64,000 bases of DNA from Lithodes maja (GCA_037953745.1 JBAKBP010007919.1:31491-95490); one strand, 5' to 3'. Counted from the stretch's first letter, positions 31,266 through 43,868 are shown. A program made the numbers and translations. The notes: generated by a model not told the origin, from the letters alone.

Positions 31266-32365
31266 CTATCTATATGCTATCTATATGCTCAGGCCCAATC
31301 CCCATTTTGGGGGTAGCCGACTCAAGACAGAGCAAGAACAGGGAAAACACAAAAACAACATAAAACAAAAAATAAACACTGATAAAAAACACAAACTCAC
31401 ACACATCCAGGTCACCCAGGAGAAGACCCAGAGACCCGGGTTACCAAGGTCGCTCCAGCACTCCCCTGGCCCCTGACCACCCGGAGAGGTTCCGATCTCG
31501 GCAGGCAGACATGCAGCGGAGCCAAAGCCACAAGCCCTCCCACCACACTTCCAGGCACACCCTTCATATTAATCGTCTCCCCGGGCCAGGCGCCTGATGG
31601 ACTATTATCTAGTCAAACTTGCGCCCGACCCCTTACTCCAAATGACCACGTGTTCACTCAACTATTCACAATCATTCTCCATTCACTCCTGTCCACCACC
31701 ACTTCCCCTGCCTGATCTATAGTCATTCCTCTATCATCCAAAGCCTTTCTTACACAGTCTCTCCATCTCAATGGGGGTCTTCCTGCCCTTCTATCTCCCC
31801 TTGTACCTGACTCACATATTCTCTTTGTAAGCCTTTCATCTCCCATTCGTTCAACATGACCATACCAGCTCAGCACCCTTCTGTCCACTCTGGCTGACAA
31901 ATGTTCCTGCTGCCCCACTCTCCTACGTATCTCTTCATTCCTCAATCTGTCTCTACGAGTAACTCCACACATACTCCTCAAGCAGCTCATCTCCATCACA
32001 TCCAGCCCTCTTTTCTCCTTTTTCTTCAGAGCCCATGTCTCAGCCCCATACATCACTGTTGGCACAACAATTCCTTGATACAGTGCACTTTTTACTTTCA
32101 CTCCGAGATTTCTCGTTTTCCACATACTTCCCATTGCTCCGAAAACCTTCCTTCCTTCACACACTCTCTGTTTTACCTCCACTTCCATACCTCCACTCCT
32201 GCTTATCGTTCCTCCTAGATATTTAAAACACTCTACTTGTTCCAATATTTCCCCATCCAGCCTCACATCTAGATTCACCCTATGCTCTCCCCTGTTACAC
32301 ACCATTATTTTACTTTTATTGACTTTCACCTTCAGTTTCCTCCTTCCACAAACCACAAAGATCAT
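31266..32365 (-). mobile_element. Second RTE-like LINE, 5'-truncated
   Basis: A minus-strand frame of 235 codons (31658-32365) with VNKSKIMVCNRGEH, FKYLGGTISRSGG, AETWALKKKEKRG, SWYGHVERMGDERL and the AGRPPLRWRDCVRKAL tail block. It aligns in layout with the C-terminus of the RTE copies at 7-12 kb but is clearly diverged, so a distinct family. The RT core upstream of KSK is missing. About 400 bp of GC-richer 3' UTR lie between the stop and the tail at the left end (tatctatatgctatctatatgc), again an ATAG-type tail. Confidence 0.8.
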
Positions 32366-32710
32366 AATAGTGTCAATAAGTCATTGACCAAATCTTTTGT
32401 TTACATGGCGAAGTACATGGCGAAGACTCGGCAGACGACGTACGCTAAACGCTATTTTCACCATTATATATATTATTTATTAGTAATCTTTTCTACTTTA
32501 ATGCATGAAAATTAAATAATTTGTAATTTTATACACTTGTTTATGTATTAAAACCGAGTAATTAACTTAAATATTCAAATTTCATACTCCATCTCTAAAA
32601 TTACGTGGACCTCGGACCCTCCGCGGAGGTAGATAGGCTCCGTGGAGCAGGTGACCCCAATATACTGCCATACTTATATTACGCGCCACTCGCCCTACCC
32701 GGGCATATAC

Positions 32711-32716
<6 letters not shown>

Positions 32717-32784
<68 letters not shown>

Positions 32785-32815
32785 TGTATATATACTGTAT
32801 ATATATTATATATTA
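32717..32815. repeat. (TA)n microsatellite
   Basis: An alternating TA tract adjoining the 3' end of a LINE-X remnant on its right. Confidence 0.95.
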
Positions 32816-32821
32816 ATTTTC

Positions 32822-32970
32822 CATGGGTATGAAGGAGACAAAAGGCAGGCTGTCTGTAACGAGTGTCTCCCCAAAGCCAAAAGAGTGACAGAGAGCCAAA
32901 TTCAAGGAACGTTGGGGTCAAAATGCCTGGACACACGAAGCTTAAAGCAGTAAGTCATAGGATGAAGGAA
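32822..32970 (-). mobile_element. LINE X copy 3, 3'-end remnant
   Basis: The reverse complement of the X 3' region: gaaggagacaaaaggcaggctg, gagtgacag, caaaatgcctggacacac. About 150 bp, then unrelated DNA. Confidence 0.7.
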
Positions 32971-33064
32971 AAATGTATTGAAGTATTGAAGTATTGGGTT
33001 CCAAAGTTTACGTATTATATTGAGTAGAAGAAAGTCAGAAAATCTGTTAATTTTTGTTAATAGA

Positions 33065-33990
33065 ATTGGATTTTTTTTTCTATGTGGATGAGGGAGACAA
33101 AAGGTAAAACTGACTGTGACGAGTGCATCCCCCAGAGCTGAAAGAGTGACAGGGCCAAAATCAAGGAACAGTCGAGCCAAAATGCCTGGACACACAGAGT
33201 TTGAAGCAATTTAAGTCATAGGATGGGGGAAAGATGGAATCAGGGAGAGAGTTCCAGAGCTCAGCTGTTGAATAGAAGAAAGATTGGAAGTATCGTTTCA
33301 CTCTTGAGTTGGAGAGTTGCATAGAGTAGGGGTGGGATTGTGTTGCAAGACGGGTACTACATATCCTACATAGAGGAGGTGGTATGCACTGAGAGAGCTC
33401 TGAGAAACACAGGTTATTGTAGTAGCGATAGAATAGCAAGAGAGATGCAACATTGCGGCGAAGAGAGAGAGGGGATGGGATGGGAGTTAATGATATGAAA
33501 GGCTTTCCTCTCTACTTTGTCTAGAAGTGCTGTGTGAACAATACTCAATACAACGATGCACTGTGCCCTTGTACAGAGCAAGAAGCTGAGCAGGGTTAAA
33601 GAACCCCTTGAGGCGGTTGGGCAATCCCAGGTTCTGGGAGGCCGTCTTAGTAAGACTGGTAATATGGTCCTTCCAAGAGAGAGCACAAGAGAAAGAGACA
33701 CCGAGAATACTGAGAGAAGATGAAGGGTTGATTTTTGTATTGTTGAAGTGTAAGGGATAGTTCTCTGGGAGTTCACGATGTGTAGATAGATGGGTAAATT
33801 GGGTTTTGGAAGCATTAAATGCAATAAGGTTTTCTCTGCCCCAGTTGGAAATGGTAGTTAAATCAGAAGATAAGTATTGTATGGCTTCATTACGTTTGTC
33901 TTGGAGGAATTGTTTCCTGGGACGTTCTGGAAAACTAATTGAATAGTGTAAGGTAGAGTCGTCTGCATATGAATGGATAAGTGAGCATTT
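33065..33990 (-). mobile_element. LINE X copy 4, RT C-terminal half and 3' end
   Basis: It begins with a T tract (poly(A) tail on the minus strand) at 33069-33079 and ends in the RT near the YADD region at about 33985. Conceptual pieces include LSLGRTILPVLLRR, TQSHPYSMQLSNSRVK and FYSTAELWNSLPDSI. Multiple frameshifts. Its 3' UTR repeats the CPGILARLFLDFGPVTLS phrase. Confidence 0.75.
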
Positions 33991-34107
33991 TAAATTGAGT
34001 ACACTGTAAGATTTGTGGGTTCAATATATAGGGTAGTTAGTTAGTGAGCTAGTTATTTATTTATGTAACTATTAATTTCAATGTGACTATAATGTTTTGT
34101 TTTTCAG

Positions 34108-34311
34108 CCACAAGCCTGGGGCAGCATGGGTCCTCATTCAGTGACACGGGTAGTGATGAAAGAGTGTCCTGGAGTCAAGTTGACGGTGGAAGACGCCCCC
34201 CACTACTGCCCCCATAACATCACAGTCCAGCATCCCTCCACCTTCTTCCCTATCCCGTGGCCACAGTATAGAAAATACTTTACTAATAACGGAGGCCAGG
34301 GCATGAACAAG
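34108..34311 (+). CDS. A4GALT-like alpha-1,4-glycosyltransferase, penultimate exon
   Basis: A 204-bp phase-0 exon (68 codons) lies between acceptor tgtttttcag (34098-34107) and donor AAG|gtataa (34312). The product contains WGSMGPHSVTRVVMKEC, matching the W-G-x-x-G-P-x-x-x-T-R-V-x-x-x-x-C block of the Gb3-synthase/alpha-1,4-GalT C-terminal domain, and HPSTFFPIPWPQYRKYF, matching its F-Y-P-I-P-W-x-x-W-x-x-Y-F block. Family members transfer galactose or N-acetylglucosamine to glycolipids in the Golgi. The DXD-bearing upstream part is not found in this window. The next exon is at 54080-54232, also phase 0. Confidence 0.82.
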
Positions 34312-34663
34312 GTATAATTATAACATTGGTATAATATGAGATGTTATTCTGCTGGCATAATAAAACACCAACAAGAGCGACTATACTGCATATGCACTAG
34401 AACTGCATCAGTGTATGTTTCTTAGGATTGAGTACGTATGAGATAGTATTGTCACTTGTCTTAGGTTGTATTAATAACTGATTGTACAGGTAGTGTAGGT
34501 ATCTCCGCCACCACTCAAAACCAATTTTAACCCATACTGTGCCAGATGATATTGACATTTATAAACCCCCCCTCCATACCAGGCATATATAAAAACAAAT
34601 TCTGCCCAAAATTTAGAAAAGTACCAAAAAAGCATCAATGAACCATAGAAAGTACTTACAGAT

Positions 34664-37156
34664 GGTTCAAGGGGTACTTTATGGCTCAAACTATCCTGTC
34701 ACTCTCATACTAAATACTTCTGTGTTGTCTATCTTTACCCTAACTCTACTGACATTCCCAAATTATTTGACTATCTAAACTCTAAAGTGGAACACATACT
34801 ATCCAACTCTCCTTTCGCAAAAATCTCCATCCTAGGAAATTTCAACATTCACCATTGCCAATGGCTCTCCTCTCATTCCACTGACCAGCCTGGTAAACAA
34901 GTCTACATCTTTTCTATCCTAAATGACCTAGAGCAGTTGTTTCAGCAACCCACCCATATCCCGGATCGCTTCAGAGATTGGCCCAACATTCTTGTTTTCT
35001 AATTTATAACTTTATATTGTCGATTTTTCCTCTCCTTTGGGCTCCTCCGACCATAAACTTATCTCTGTCACCTCCCCCCTGTCCTATCTTTCTAGTACGG
35101 CCCCCCGATCCTCCCAGCCGGCGGCGCTTGTGGCACTTTGGCGCTGCCGACTGGGAGGCTCTTCGGCACTACTTCTTTGATTTCCCATGGAACGATTTTT
35201 GCTTCCGTGGCCGGGGACCCTCTGAGAGTGCTGAACATATTACCGAGGTAATCCTCTCGGGCATGGAGGCATAGGCCTACATTCCATTTTCTTTCTCTTA
35301 GACTAATGCAAAATAATCCTATGTTTCTGCTTGGAATCAAGCCAAATCTGTTCTTCGGCTCGCCAAACACTTTTTCGTCAATAATAAATGCACTGATGTA
35401 TCCAACTCTAGCTCTTTCCAAGCTTTCTGGCATCTAGCCAAAAACCTCTCCAACAATTTTTCTTCCTCATCTTTCCCTCCCATTTTCCACCCTGATGGTG
35501 CTACCATCACTTCTTCCTCTGCAATTGAACTCTTCGCCCAAACCTTCGCTAGAAACTCCACCTTGGATGATTCCGGTGCTACTCCTCCCTCTCCACCCCC
35601 TCTCTCCTACTTATGTCTAATATCCTAATCTCTTCTAAAGATGTACTTTTTACCCTCTCTGGGCTTAATACTAAGAAGGTGTATGGTTCGGATGGTGTTC
35701 CTCCTTTTACTGTGCTTCCATACTGACTCCCTGCCTAGGCAAACTCTTCCGTCTCTGTCTCTCCTCTAACGTCTTCCCTTCTTGCTGGAAGTATGCTCTC
35801 ATGCAACCTGTCCCAGAGAAGGGTGACCGCTCTCAACCCTCCAACTATCATCCAATTGCTCTTATTTCTTGCATCTCTTAAGTTTTTAAAACTATTCTTA
35901 CTTCAAAATTTCTTAAGCATTTCTCTTTTCATAATCTACTCTCACTTCGTCAGTATGGTGGGGCTTTGGTAAGACCTTTTCTGTTGCAATAGACATATCG
36001 AAGGCCTTCGATATTGTCTGGCTAAAATCTCTAATTTCTAAGCTACCCTCCTTCGGTTGCTATCCCTCCATCTGTGACTTTATCTCAAATTTCCTTTCTC
36101 TCCGTTCCATAGCTGTGGTAGTGGATGGCCATCCTTCACTTCCTCACCCTATCAACTCCGGTGTTCCTCATGCAGGGTTCTGTCCTCTCACCAATTATCT
36201 TTCTAATATTCATTAATGATCTTCTCAACTGTACCTCTAGTCCTATCCATTCATATGCTGATGACTCTAATTTACACTATTCAACTAGCTTTTCATAATG
36301 CCCCATACTATTTCCAATTGGGGCAGAGAGAATCTGTTTGCTTTCAATACTTCCAAACCCCAATTTCTCCATTGTTCTACCTGTCAAGAACACCCAAAAG
36401 ACTATCCCTTATACTTCAACAATACAAAAATCAACCCTTCATCTTTTCTCAGTATTCTCGGTGTCTCTTTTTCTCCTGATCTCTGTTGATAAGACCCTAT
36501 TGCCACTCTTGCTAAAAAACGTCTTCCCAGAAGCTGGGTGTGCTCAACCGCCTCAAGGGGTTCTTTACACAGGTTCTTGCTCTGTACAGGGGCACGGTGC
36601 AACCATGTATGAGTATTGTTCGCATGTGTCGGGAGGATCCTCTCACACAGCACTTCTAGACAAAGTAGAAAAGTAAGCCTTTCGTTTAATTAACTCGCGT
36701 CCACTCACCAATTTTCTTTGTTGTCGCACCACAACTGTGAGGCCGGGGCCTCTCGACATCAAGTAAGTAAGTAATCTCTCTCTCTCTTCGCCGCAATGTT
36801 GCATTTCAGCTATTCAACCGCTATTACAATAGTCAGTGTTCCTCAGAGCTCTGTCAGTGTATACCACCTCCTCTACATAGAGCACATAGCACCCGTCTTG
36901 CAACACAGTCCCACCTCTATTCTGTGCAATTCTCCAACCCAAGAGTGAAGCAATATTCCTAATCTTTCTTCTACTCAACAGCTGAGCTCTGAAACTCTCC
37001 CTGAATCCATCTTTCCCTCATCCTATGACTTAAATCACTTCCAATTCCGTTTGTCCAGGCATTTTGGCTCGAACCTTCCTTGATTTTTGCCTTGTCGCTC
37101 TTTCAACTCTGGGGGAGGCACTCGTCACAGGCAGTTTTGCCTTTTGTCTCCCTCAT

Positions 37157-37158
<2 letters not shown>
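34664..37158 (+). mobile_element. LINE X copy 5, EN to 3' end, decayed
   Basis: A plus-strand copy with many indels. Endonuclease pieces: ISILGNFNIHHCQWLSSHST (GDFN changed to GNFN) and PTHIPDRFRDWPNI. A linker RRLWHFGAADWEALRHYFFD follows. RT pieces around 35900-36300 include a GVPH(A)GSVLSPI region near 36160 and a SYADDSN-like motif near 36255. The C-terminus and 3' region run to 37150, ending in catccatatata where a (TA)n tract takes over. It lies inside the long intron of the A4GALT-like gene. Confidence 0.78.
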
Positions 37159-37202
<44 letters not shown>

Positions 37203-37211
37203 TGAATAAAA

Positions 37212-37255
<44 letters not shown>

Positions 37256-37290
37256 TATATATATTTTTTTTTTTTTTTTTTTTTTTTAAA
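37159..37290. repeat. (TA)n tracts and poly-T
   Basis: Two TA tracts separated by ctgaataaaagtg, then about 25 T at 37264-37287. The T run would be the poly(A) tail of a minus-strand retrosequence lying to the right. Confidence 0.9.
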
Positions 37291-37592
37291 TATGATGCTC
37301 CCGGCCTCTCGACGAGTTGGCAATTTTGGCATACCCTGCCTGTTCCACCTGACAGTTCCACACGCACCTGTCTCGTGGTCCCAAAGGAGCTTGAAAGGGC
37401 AGGGCTCATGTACCAGTTGTCCTCATAGAGTGTGTGGACCAGTTTGAGGTATGTTCCACATTTGGACAGTGATCAGAAAGCAGGAGAAGATGTTGAAGAA
37501 GATGATTAAAAAATCTATCCGTTGTATGGCGAATGCAGACCCATTATGTCTATAGATAGCATCTCGAAGGGTCGGTTGGTGTGGACGTGTCA
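37291..37592 (-). other. Unidentified retrosequence ending in poly(A)
   Basis: The minus strand stays open over 37423-37596 (MTRPHQPTLRDAIYRHN, then a hydrophobic FLIIFFNIFSCFLITV stretch). A second frame covers 37290-37409. No family recognised. The LTR element at 37597 inserted beside it, and its right-hand continuation should lie at 45755 onwards. Confidence 0.4.
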
Positions 37593-37596
37593 TTGG

Positions 37597-39462
37597 TGTT
37601 ACGACCTGGCACTCAGGTACACCAGGGCTCCCAATCAGGACTCGAGTACGGCTCGCTGCCACAACGGAAACACACGATCCCAAACCCTGAGTACTGCCAG
37701 CCGAACAAAAAACACCAATACCCTCCAGAGTTCGATCTGCTATAACGGGGTATATCAGAACTCGGTACTAGTGTTCAACAACAGACTAATAAAGAGATAG
37801 GAATTATCTAGTCTGGTCAACAATCAAACAAAGATGTAAGAAACAACAACACCAAAGAATAGTGTTGGCCGAAGCCGAAGTAATCCACCCTTGACTAAGA
37901 ACTTAAGAAGTCCTCCACCCTCTACTTCGGATCGGCACTATTACGTTACGTTAATCAATAGTCCTTGAGCATCGAGCAAGGAATCTTCTGAAAAAGTTAG
38001 ATGCTTCTCGGATGCTCGTAAGAAGTACGTATCGGATTTTGAACAGCTATTCACATAAGCAACACACTGACAATTACATAGCATTAAAGGTTTAAATTGA
38101 CATAAGAAGAATTATAAGAATATGCAATAGTAAATGGCAAACATTAAAAAGAAGTACTCCGCCAATGCACCGGCAATAGCCTACTCGGATTGTGCTCGTG
38201 GGCCACTAATCACTAAAGTAGCTAAGCGTGCAACACATGAAATCAATAGTGCTTAAACAATAGTATGCATAAGGAAAGCTTCAATACTATTCTGTATCTG
38301 CTGATCGAGCAAAGTCTAGCTGGGATGTAATAGGCTAGGAAACAATGGCTGAGCAAGCGGCTCGTAGCCTAGCGAGGTCCTTAAGGCTGTGCGGCCAAAT
38401 TACGTTAATTGACGGGATGCTCTCTTGAGAGATCCAGATCGCTAGTATCTGGTTCTCTCCTGGCGATCCTCTCAAAGTCAAAGCAACCGAGATAGCACAG
38501 TGTTGGGTGGCAGAGGCAAAAGCCCTCACTCGCAACACAGTGCTAAACTCACAAGGTACACAGTCAGAAAGACCACCTAGGCTTCCCACGTCTCCGTTGC
38601 GATTGTACAGGTTCAACAAAACCTAGTACACATCGGGAATCACAACACCAGTAGCCTTATCCCAGTCTAGCATTACCTAGACCAGCAGAAAACAGGATCA
38701 ATAATAATAATACACAGGGAAATGCATATACGAGTGCAACAAACATTAATCAATCCTAGTCTAAATTATCCCTTCCAAAATAGGCTATCTACTAGGCATA
38801 TATCTCGTGAGAACTCAAGCGATAATACGTTGGCTGACTAACTCTGCACCAACGGGATCATTTAAGTTAAAAAAGGGTATTTGAAAAGAGGAGATAGAAT
38901 GTACGGTAGTAGAGAAAGTTCACATCAGTCAGAAGAATATATATAGTAGCAAGGGAAATGAGAAGTCGCTCTGCCTAATGAGTTCTGAAGAAAATGTGGC
39001 GAGACTTCCCTTTTTATACTCGGCCCTCTAGTGAGCATATCGTAAACAACTAAGGACCGCCCACTGACAATCATTACGTAACTTATCTCTCTCAATTTGT
39101 GATAGACAAAGGCTTTCCCACGCACTGAGGGGGAGGAGGGAGGAGGGGAGTGCTAGTGAGTTAGGCCCACCTCCCGCATGGCGCACTCACTGACCCCCGT
39201 TACGTAATCTCTCTCTCTCTCCTCTCATCATTACAAATAAGTTTCACACACAATACTTATAACTAATGATATAAAATAGAACTCGTTGACTCAGATGAAA
39301 ACAAAATACATATTCATTATACTTATAGTACAACGGCTCACATGAACTAAGTTAGAAAACTCTACATAGACTCCAGCCAAAGTTCCTGCCCTGACGATCC
39401 TAGCGAGAGTGGGGCATGACTGGGCGTTCTGGACAGCATGCTCACACTCGACATGCGTCACA
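37597..39462 (-). repeat. LTR (3' LTR of the element)
   Basis: It matches 43889-45754 with no net indel. I found three substitutions (39078/45370, 39233/45525, 39318/45610), about 99.8 percent identity by eye. The LTR is unusually long and includes a gggagtgctagtgag-type GC-rich stretch and a ttttatactcgg element near 39013, a possible TATA region. An embedded minus-strand frame (38335-38619) is identical in both LTRs but has no recognised domain. Confidence 0.93.
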
Positions 39463-39478
39463 CCTCCCCCAAGATTTT
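39463..39478 (-). other. Polypurine tract
   Basis: Read on the minus strand this is AAAATCTTGGGGGAGG, directly followed by the LTR start TGTGACG. Its position and composition fit the plus-strand primer site of LTR elements and confirm the LTR boundary. Confidence 0.8.
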
Positions 39479-39945
39479 ACTTGCTCAACCCTGAGCTAAA
39501 ATCTGACACACAGAACCCCATCAAGCCCCTCACACCCAGCGACCGCATGGCACTAAAACAAAGCTGAGTTTATCACTAAAACACATCTTATTAAAAAAAA
39601 AAATTCACATTTTATAACTCCTCCCAACAATAGCAAAAGACACAATATCATGCTCCCAGAGCGAGCTTACAGCAGCTCAGCCGTTTGATAGTTCGTGGAC
39701 TACTCAAACTCAATAGGCTATGACAAACTTATACAATTATCTATATCAAAAGAAAGAGTTTTTTTATGATTTTTATATTTTAATATGTTTTTCCCGGCTG
39801 CACTATAAGGGCAGCCTATTTTCTTCTATACCAAACGCTCAACTCCTGCTTTACGACCCAATACGCTGGGCTACAACCGCGAGCCAACAAGCACCAAGCG
39901 CAAAATACTATTCAAACTAAAGCAGGAGGCTACCCGTGTGTCAAT

Positions 39946-41165
39946 CTACCCAGGATCATATACCCTTGAACGACCATCTGCAACCACGTTGTCACAACCG
40001 GCAATATGGCGTATGTCCAGGTTATATACCAATAACCTTAGTGACCACCTGGTCAGCCTCATATTCAGATTGTGAAACTGGTCCAAGAACTTGAGAGGGT
40101 GATGATCTGGGTAAACTACAACGACCGGACCATAGGCTGGAACATAGGCCTCGAAATGCCCCAGCGCATCATCGTCCTTTTCAATTTCATTCATCAGGTT
40201 CTGAAACATTGCTAGTGCATTCTTAAGTCCGTCAGGCATAACATTGCACTGGTAGGTACTCCCGTCCACAACATCCTGCTCTGCTTGCACCATAGGCTGT
40301 CGAGCAGGATTTATACGGTAGGGAATTAAACTGAGCCTTGCACTATCTCCAGCCTGCATGTCGGATTTTACCCCGTACATCAGGCCTGGAGAAGCAACAA
40401 ACATGCGAAAGTACTGCCATAGCCTAGTAAACAACTGCCTTGCACTGTCTCCACGAACAACATGCCTAGTGCCCTTCCACAACCCAGCCGAGACCGCAGC
40501 TTCTAACCTGTAGTCTCCCTCCTTCTCCACCTTCGTCCCTAGAACAGCCAGGTCATGAGAGGGACAGTCAGTACCACCTGTGCAGTCACTCCCATAGTTC
40601 ATTATTGCTAAGGCTTCCCCGCCGATACCGTACATGCGCACCCCCGCATTCCTTGTGACGACATCTGCCTGCTCAGCATCACCGCTTTTAGAGACATGGC
40701 CAGATACAGTCGGTCTATGGTAGGGCTGTTGCATTAGACTAGAGCAGCATTGGGAGGCTATGTGACGACCGGGCACATCCACTCCACAGCCAACCTCACC
40801 AATCTGCTCAATGTCCTCCTTTTGACCACCACCCTTGGCAGCCATGGGTCGACCCTGACCTGGCAACCATGCCAAAGCCTCGTCGCCCACCTTGAACCAC
40901 CGAAACAACGAGGCTAACGGTCTGTCAACATTCATGTGACCTGCCCGCGGAACATCTTGCACCGCCCGAGTTGTGAGACTTAGGGGCTCGCACGACCAGT
41001 GGGGTATGAACCGAGCTGGTGCTGGAGTGCTGCACACTGCTGCTCAGGCAGGTGCTCTAGCGCTTCCACAGCCACCAGACTCGTGTCCCCGCCACTGCTC
41101 CGCCGAGACATGACAATCCCTACTCTCCTCCACCTGTGCCCTACTGCCCCCCTCTCCTTCTCCAC
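39946..41165 (-). pseudogene. Gypsy pol remnant with RT and RNase H pieces
   Basis: The minus strand carries isolated Ty3/Gypsy motifs. EALEHLPEQQCAALQHQLGS is the segment preceding RT. IPYRINPARQPMVQAE is the RT N-terminal block. TYQCNVMPDGLKNALAMFQN is the motif before the catalytic palm. VVVYPDHHPLKFLDQF and LDIRHIAGCDNVVADGRS are from RNase H. The palm core with motif A and the YxDD box, and the integrase, are missing, replaced by short unrelated stretches. The pol has therefore suffered several internal deletions. Confidence 0.75.
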
Positions 41166-41237
41166 CTTGGCCGCGGCAGACCAACGCAGGGACAGCAGGA
41201 TGCTCAGGTGGTTGCCTCACAAACTCCTCCAACAGGT

Positions 41238-43688
41238 TCACATGACATGCTTCCCCGTCCTCGTGTTTGATCTCGACAGCACCATTACACCACACTTCTG
41301 AACTGCCGGATCCTCCAACTGCAGTTTACAAATATCTGAGGGAACCAACCTGTCTAGATGCTTCCGAAGCAACCCAAGTCCTCCCCCAATATCAAACTGA
41401 GCAACCCTTTTTTCTCTCCGTGTGTAACGTTGCTGCCTCGGAGTCTCTTCCTGCCCTACCTCCTCACTAGCTGTGACAGGTCCTGGGGCCTCTCCAGACT
41501 CCAACATAGGTGCCAATACTGAATCACCCGGGAGAGCCGCCGAGTCAAAACTCTTAAAACCAACTCCAGCTTTAGCCTCCTCCTGTTGATCGTTCCTCCG
41601 CTGGTCTGAAGACGGAGGACTAGGCTGTGACACTTTAGCTGCCCGAGCTCGGGTGACAACACACGCCATGGGTTGTGTCTGGCACCGCTCGACCCACTCT
41701 TGCTCTTCCCCTCTCACGTCGGCCGGCCTCTCGGCAACGACTAAGGGTAGAACCTCAGAAGCGGGCATTGCAAAGTCGTTGCCGAGAAGAAGGTCGACGC
41801 CCTCCACTGGCAGTTTCTCCACAATCCCGACATCCAATTCACGTGCCACACCATCCACCTCCAACTCCAACCGCACCAGCGGGTATGACCGAGTTGCATT
41901 AATACCCTGCACCACTACCACCCGAGCCGCGTTTATAGGGTAGCCAGTCAAGTTATTCATCAGAGTCTGGGAAGCACCTGTATCACGCAAGACCTCTACT
42001 CCATGCTTGCGCCCCGCCCACATCACGCAACCCCGCCGTCTATGGTCGCAAAAAGCATCCTGAGCAGGGTTCGAGCCTCCCAGGTGCTTCTGCATTGGCT
42101 GTGCCTCAGCCTCTGACGAACTGCCCCGGGCAAACTCAGAAGACTTCGGAGACACACCAATGTTGCAGGCCAAAGACACAGCTGCTGTAGGTGGTTTGCT
42201 AGGACAGACTCTTGCAAAGTGCCCCTTTTCATGACAATGATAACACTCCAACTCCCCTTTGGGCTTCCCTTGGTACTGGGAAGGGCCCGGCCCCTTCTTA
42301 AATGGGACGGTGCTAGTCTTGTGGTCAGTCTTGGTATCATGGCTCTTGTACTTGTTTGCATAATGTATATCACTAACTCGGGGGGGTGGGGCGTCACGCC
42401 CCTTGTTACCTGCCTCACTACGCTGGGCAGACCCGCACCCACGAATTAGTGATAGCCGGAGGTCAGCCATCTCAGCTGCCTCCTGTAGAGTTTTTGGGTT
42501 CTTTTCTTTAATAGTTAAAGTCATTTCTGCACCAGTACACTTATAAAACTGCTCGAGCAGAAACAGCTCAGTCAACTGTTCGGCCGTCTCAGCTTTCTCA
42601 GAACGTGTCCAGTTTGTAAGTGCATCTTTTAAGTCCCGGGCATGTTCAAGAAAGGTCGCCTCCCTAGTCTTTGTAACACCCCGAAACTTCAATCGATATG
42701 TTTCTGGTTGCAACTCGTATGCCCGTAGGACAGCTCTCTTCAATTCTGGGTAGTCAATGCAAGACTCTAAAGGCAGTGCATCATAAGCTTTCAGACCCTT
42801 ACCCGTAAGTCTTGAGGAGACTAGAGCTGCCCACTTCTCTACAGGCCAATTATGCTCCCTACACTTCTTCTCAAAACGATTAAAAAATTCTGTGACTTCA
42901 GTTTCACTAAATACCGGCACCAATTTGACTAAGTGGGCCAAGGACTGTTCTCTTACTTGGCCCTCACGGCCCATCCGAATCCCTGTCGACTCTGCACGAG
43001 TCTTATCTAAATCTAATTGAGCACAATATTTCTCTGAGTCGTACCTAAGCTCAGCCTCATGCCTCCTAGTCTCAGCCTCATGCCTCCTAGTCTCAGCCTC
43101 AATCTCATGCCTCCTAGTCTCATTCTCCTGCTTCCTAGCCTCAACCTCAATCTCATGCCTCCTAGTCTCATTCTCCTGCTTCCTAGCCTCAATCTTAGCA
43201 AGCTCAAGTCTAAATACCATATCTGGAGACAGGCAGGAAGAGGGAGCTTCCACTACTGAAGGAGGGGGGGCAAAAACTGGGGAACCACCATGTGCACCAC
43301 CCGAGGGCACTCCAATCTGCCAATTCTCATCCCTCTGTGGGAGAGTGCTAACCTCCGGTAACTGAGTGGACGGCACTGTGGGAGTCGAGTGAGAGGGGAT
43401 CTGGGGAGGAACCCCCCCAAACGCCCTCTCCTCCGAAACCCCATGTCGCCCACGCAACACCCAGGAAATCAGCTCCCCCTTGGACATCCCGACTACATTG
43501 GAAATGCCCAAAACCTTGGCTATCAGGTGCAAGCCACAAACATCCACCCCAGTCAGCCTCTCCTCCGTCACGTGGTACCGCTTACTCACAAAAACTCTAG
43601 CATCCTCCTCACTGATTACTAACGGCACACCTTCAAATGGCATCTCTCGCTCATCGTCAGTGCTAGTGCACGACATACTGAAGTCCAC
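41238..43688 (-). CDS. Gypsy Gag-protease polyprotein, 816 residues
   Basis: An uninterrupted frame. Residues ~165-215 form a charged, repetitive coiled coil (EARKQENETRRHEIE units, variable in number). Residues ~250-415 hold a capsid/SCAN-like region (FSETEVTEFFNRFEKKC, KNPKTLQEAAEMADL). A C-x2-C-x4-H-x4-C zinc knuckle (CYHCHEKGHFARVC) lies at ~482-495. The retropepsin-like protease follows: VLRDTGASQTL (catalytic Asp ~569) and VDLLLGNDF (~631-639). The product would assemble particles around the element RNA. SCAN-like gag is known from Gmr1-type Gypsy elements. The start is the first Met, about 180 bp inside the 5' LTR edge. Intactness contrasts with the broken pol. Confidence 0.88.
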   Translation of the reverse strand: MDFSMSCTSTDDEREMPFEGVPLVISEEDARVFVSKRYHVTEERLTGVDVCGLHLIAKVLGISNVVGMSKGELISWVLRGRHGVSEERAFGGVPPQIPSHSTPTVPSTQLPEVSTLPQRDENWQIGVPSGGAHGGSPVFAPPPSVVEAPSSCLSPDMVFRLELAKIEARKQENETRRHEIEVEARKQENETRRHEIEAETRRHEAETRRHEAELRYDSEKYCAQLDLDKTRAESTGIRMGREGQVREQSLAHLVKLVPVFSETEVTEFFNRFEKKCREHNWPVEKWAALVSSRLTGKGLKAYDALPLESCIDYPELKRAVLRAYELQPETYRLKFRGVTKTREATFLEHARDLKDALTNWTRSEKAETAEQLTELFLLEQFYKCTGAEMTLTIKEKNPKTLQEAAEMADLRLSLIRGCGSAQRSEAGNKGRDAPPPRVSDIHYANKYKSHDTKTDHKTSTVPFKKGPGPSQYQGKPKGELECYHCHEKGHFARVCPSKPPTAAVSLACNIGVSPKSSEFARGSSSEAEAQPMQKHLGGSNPAQDAFCDHRRRGCVMWAGRKHGVEVLRDTGASQTLMNNLTGYPINAARVVVVQGINATRSYPLVRLELEVDGVARELDVGIVEKLPVEGVDLLLGNDFAMPASEVLPLVVAERPADVRGEEQEWVERCQTQPMACVVTRARAAKVSQPSPPSSDQRRNDQQEEAKAGVGFKSFDSAALPGDSVLAPMLESGEAPGPVTASEEVGQEETPRQQRYTRREKRVAQFDIGGGLGLLRKHLDRLVPSDICKLQLEDPAVQKCGVMVLSRSNTRTGKHVM

Positions 43689-43868
43689 AAAAAAATTCTC
43701 GAGACAAAAGTGTTAAACTTCCTATGCAAGCACTAATTACTAAATTAACTGGAGTCTCTTAAATGCTTTACTAATTGCCATACAAAAAAAATATTCTTCA
43801 ATATGCACGCTAAAATACAAACAAACAAATGTTGTACAACTCTGCAAAAATTTATACTGTTCACAAAA

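Noticed and set aside
38335..38619. 94-residue ORF present identically at 44627-44911
   Set aside because: It lies within the LTR and its duplication is explained by the LTR pair. No domain or start context supports a gene.
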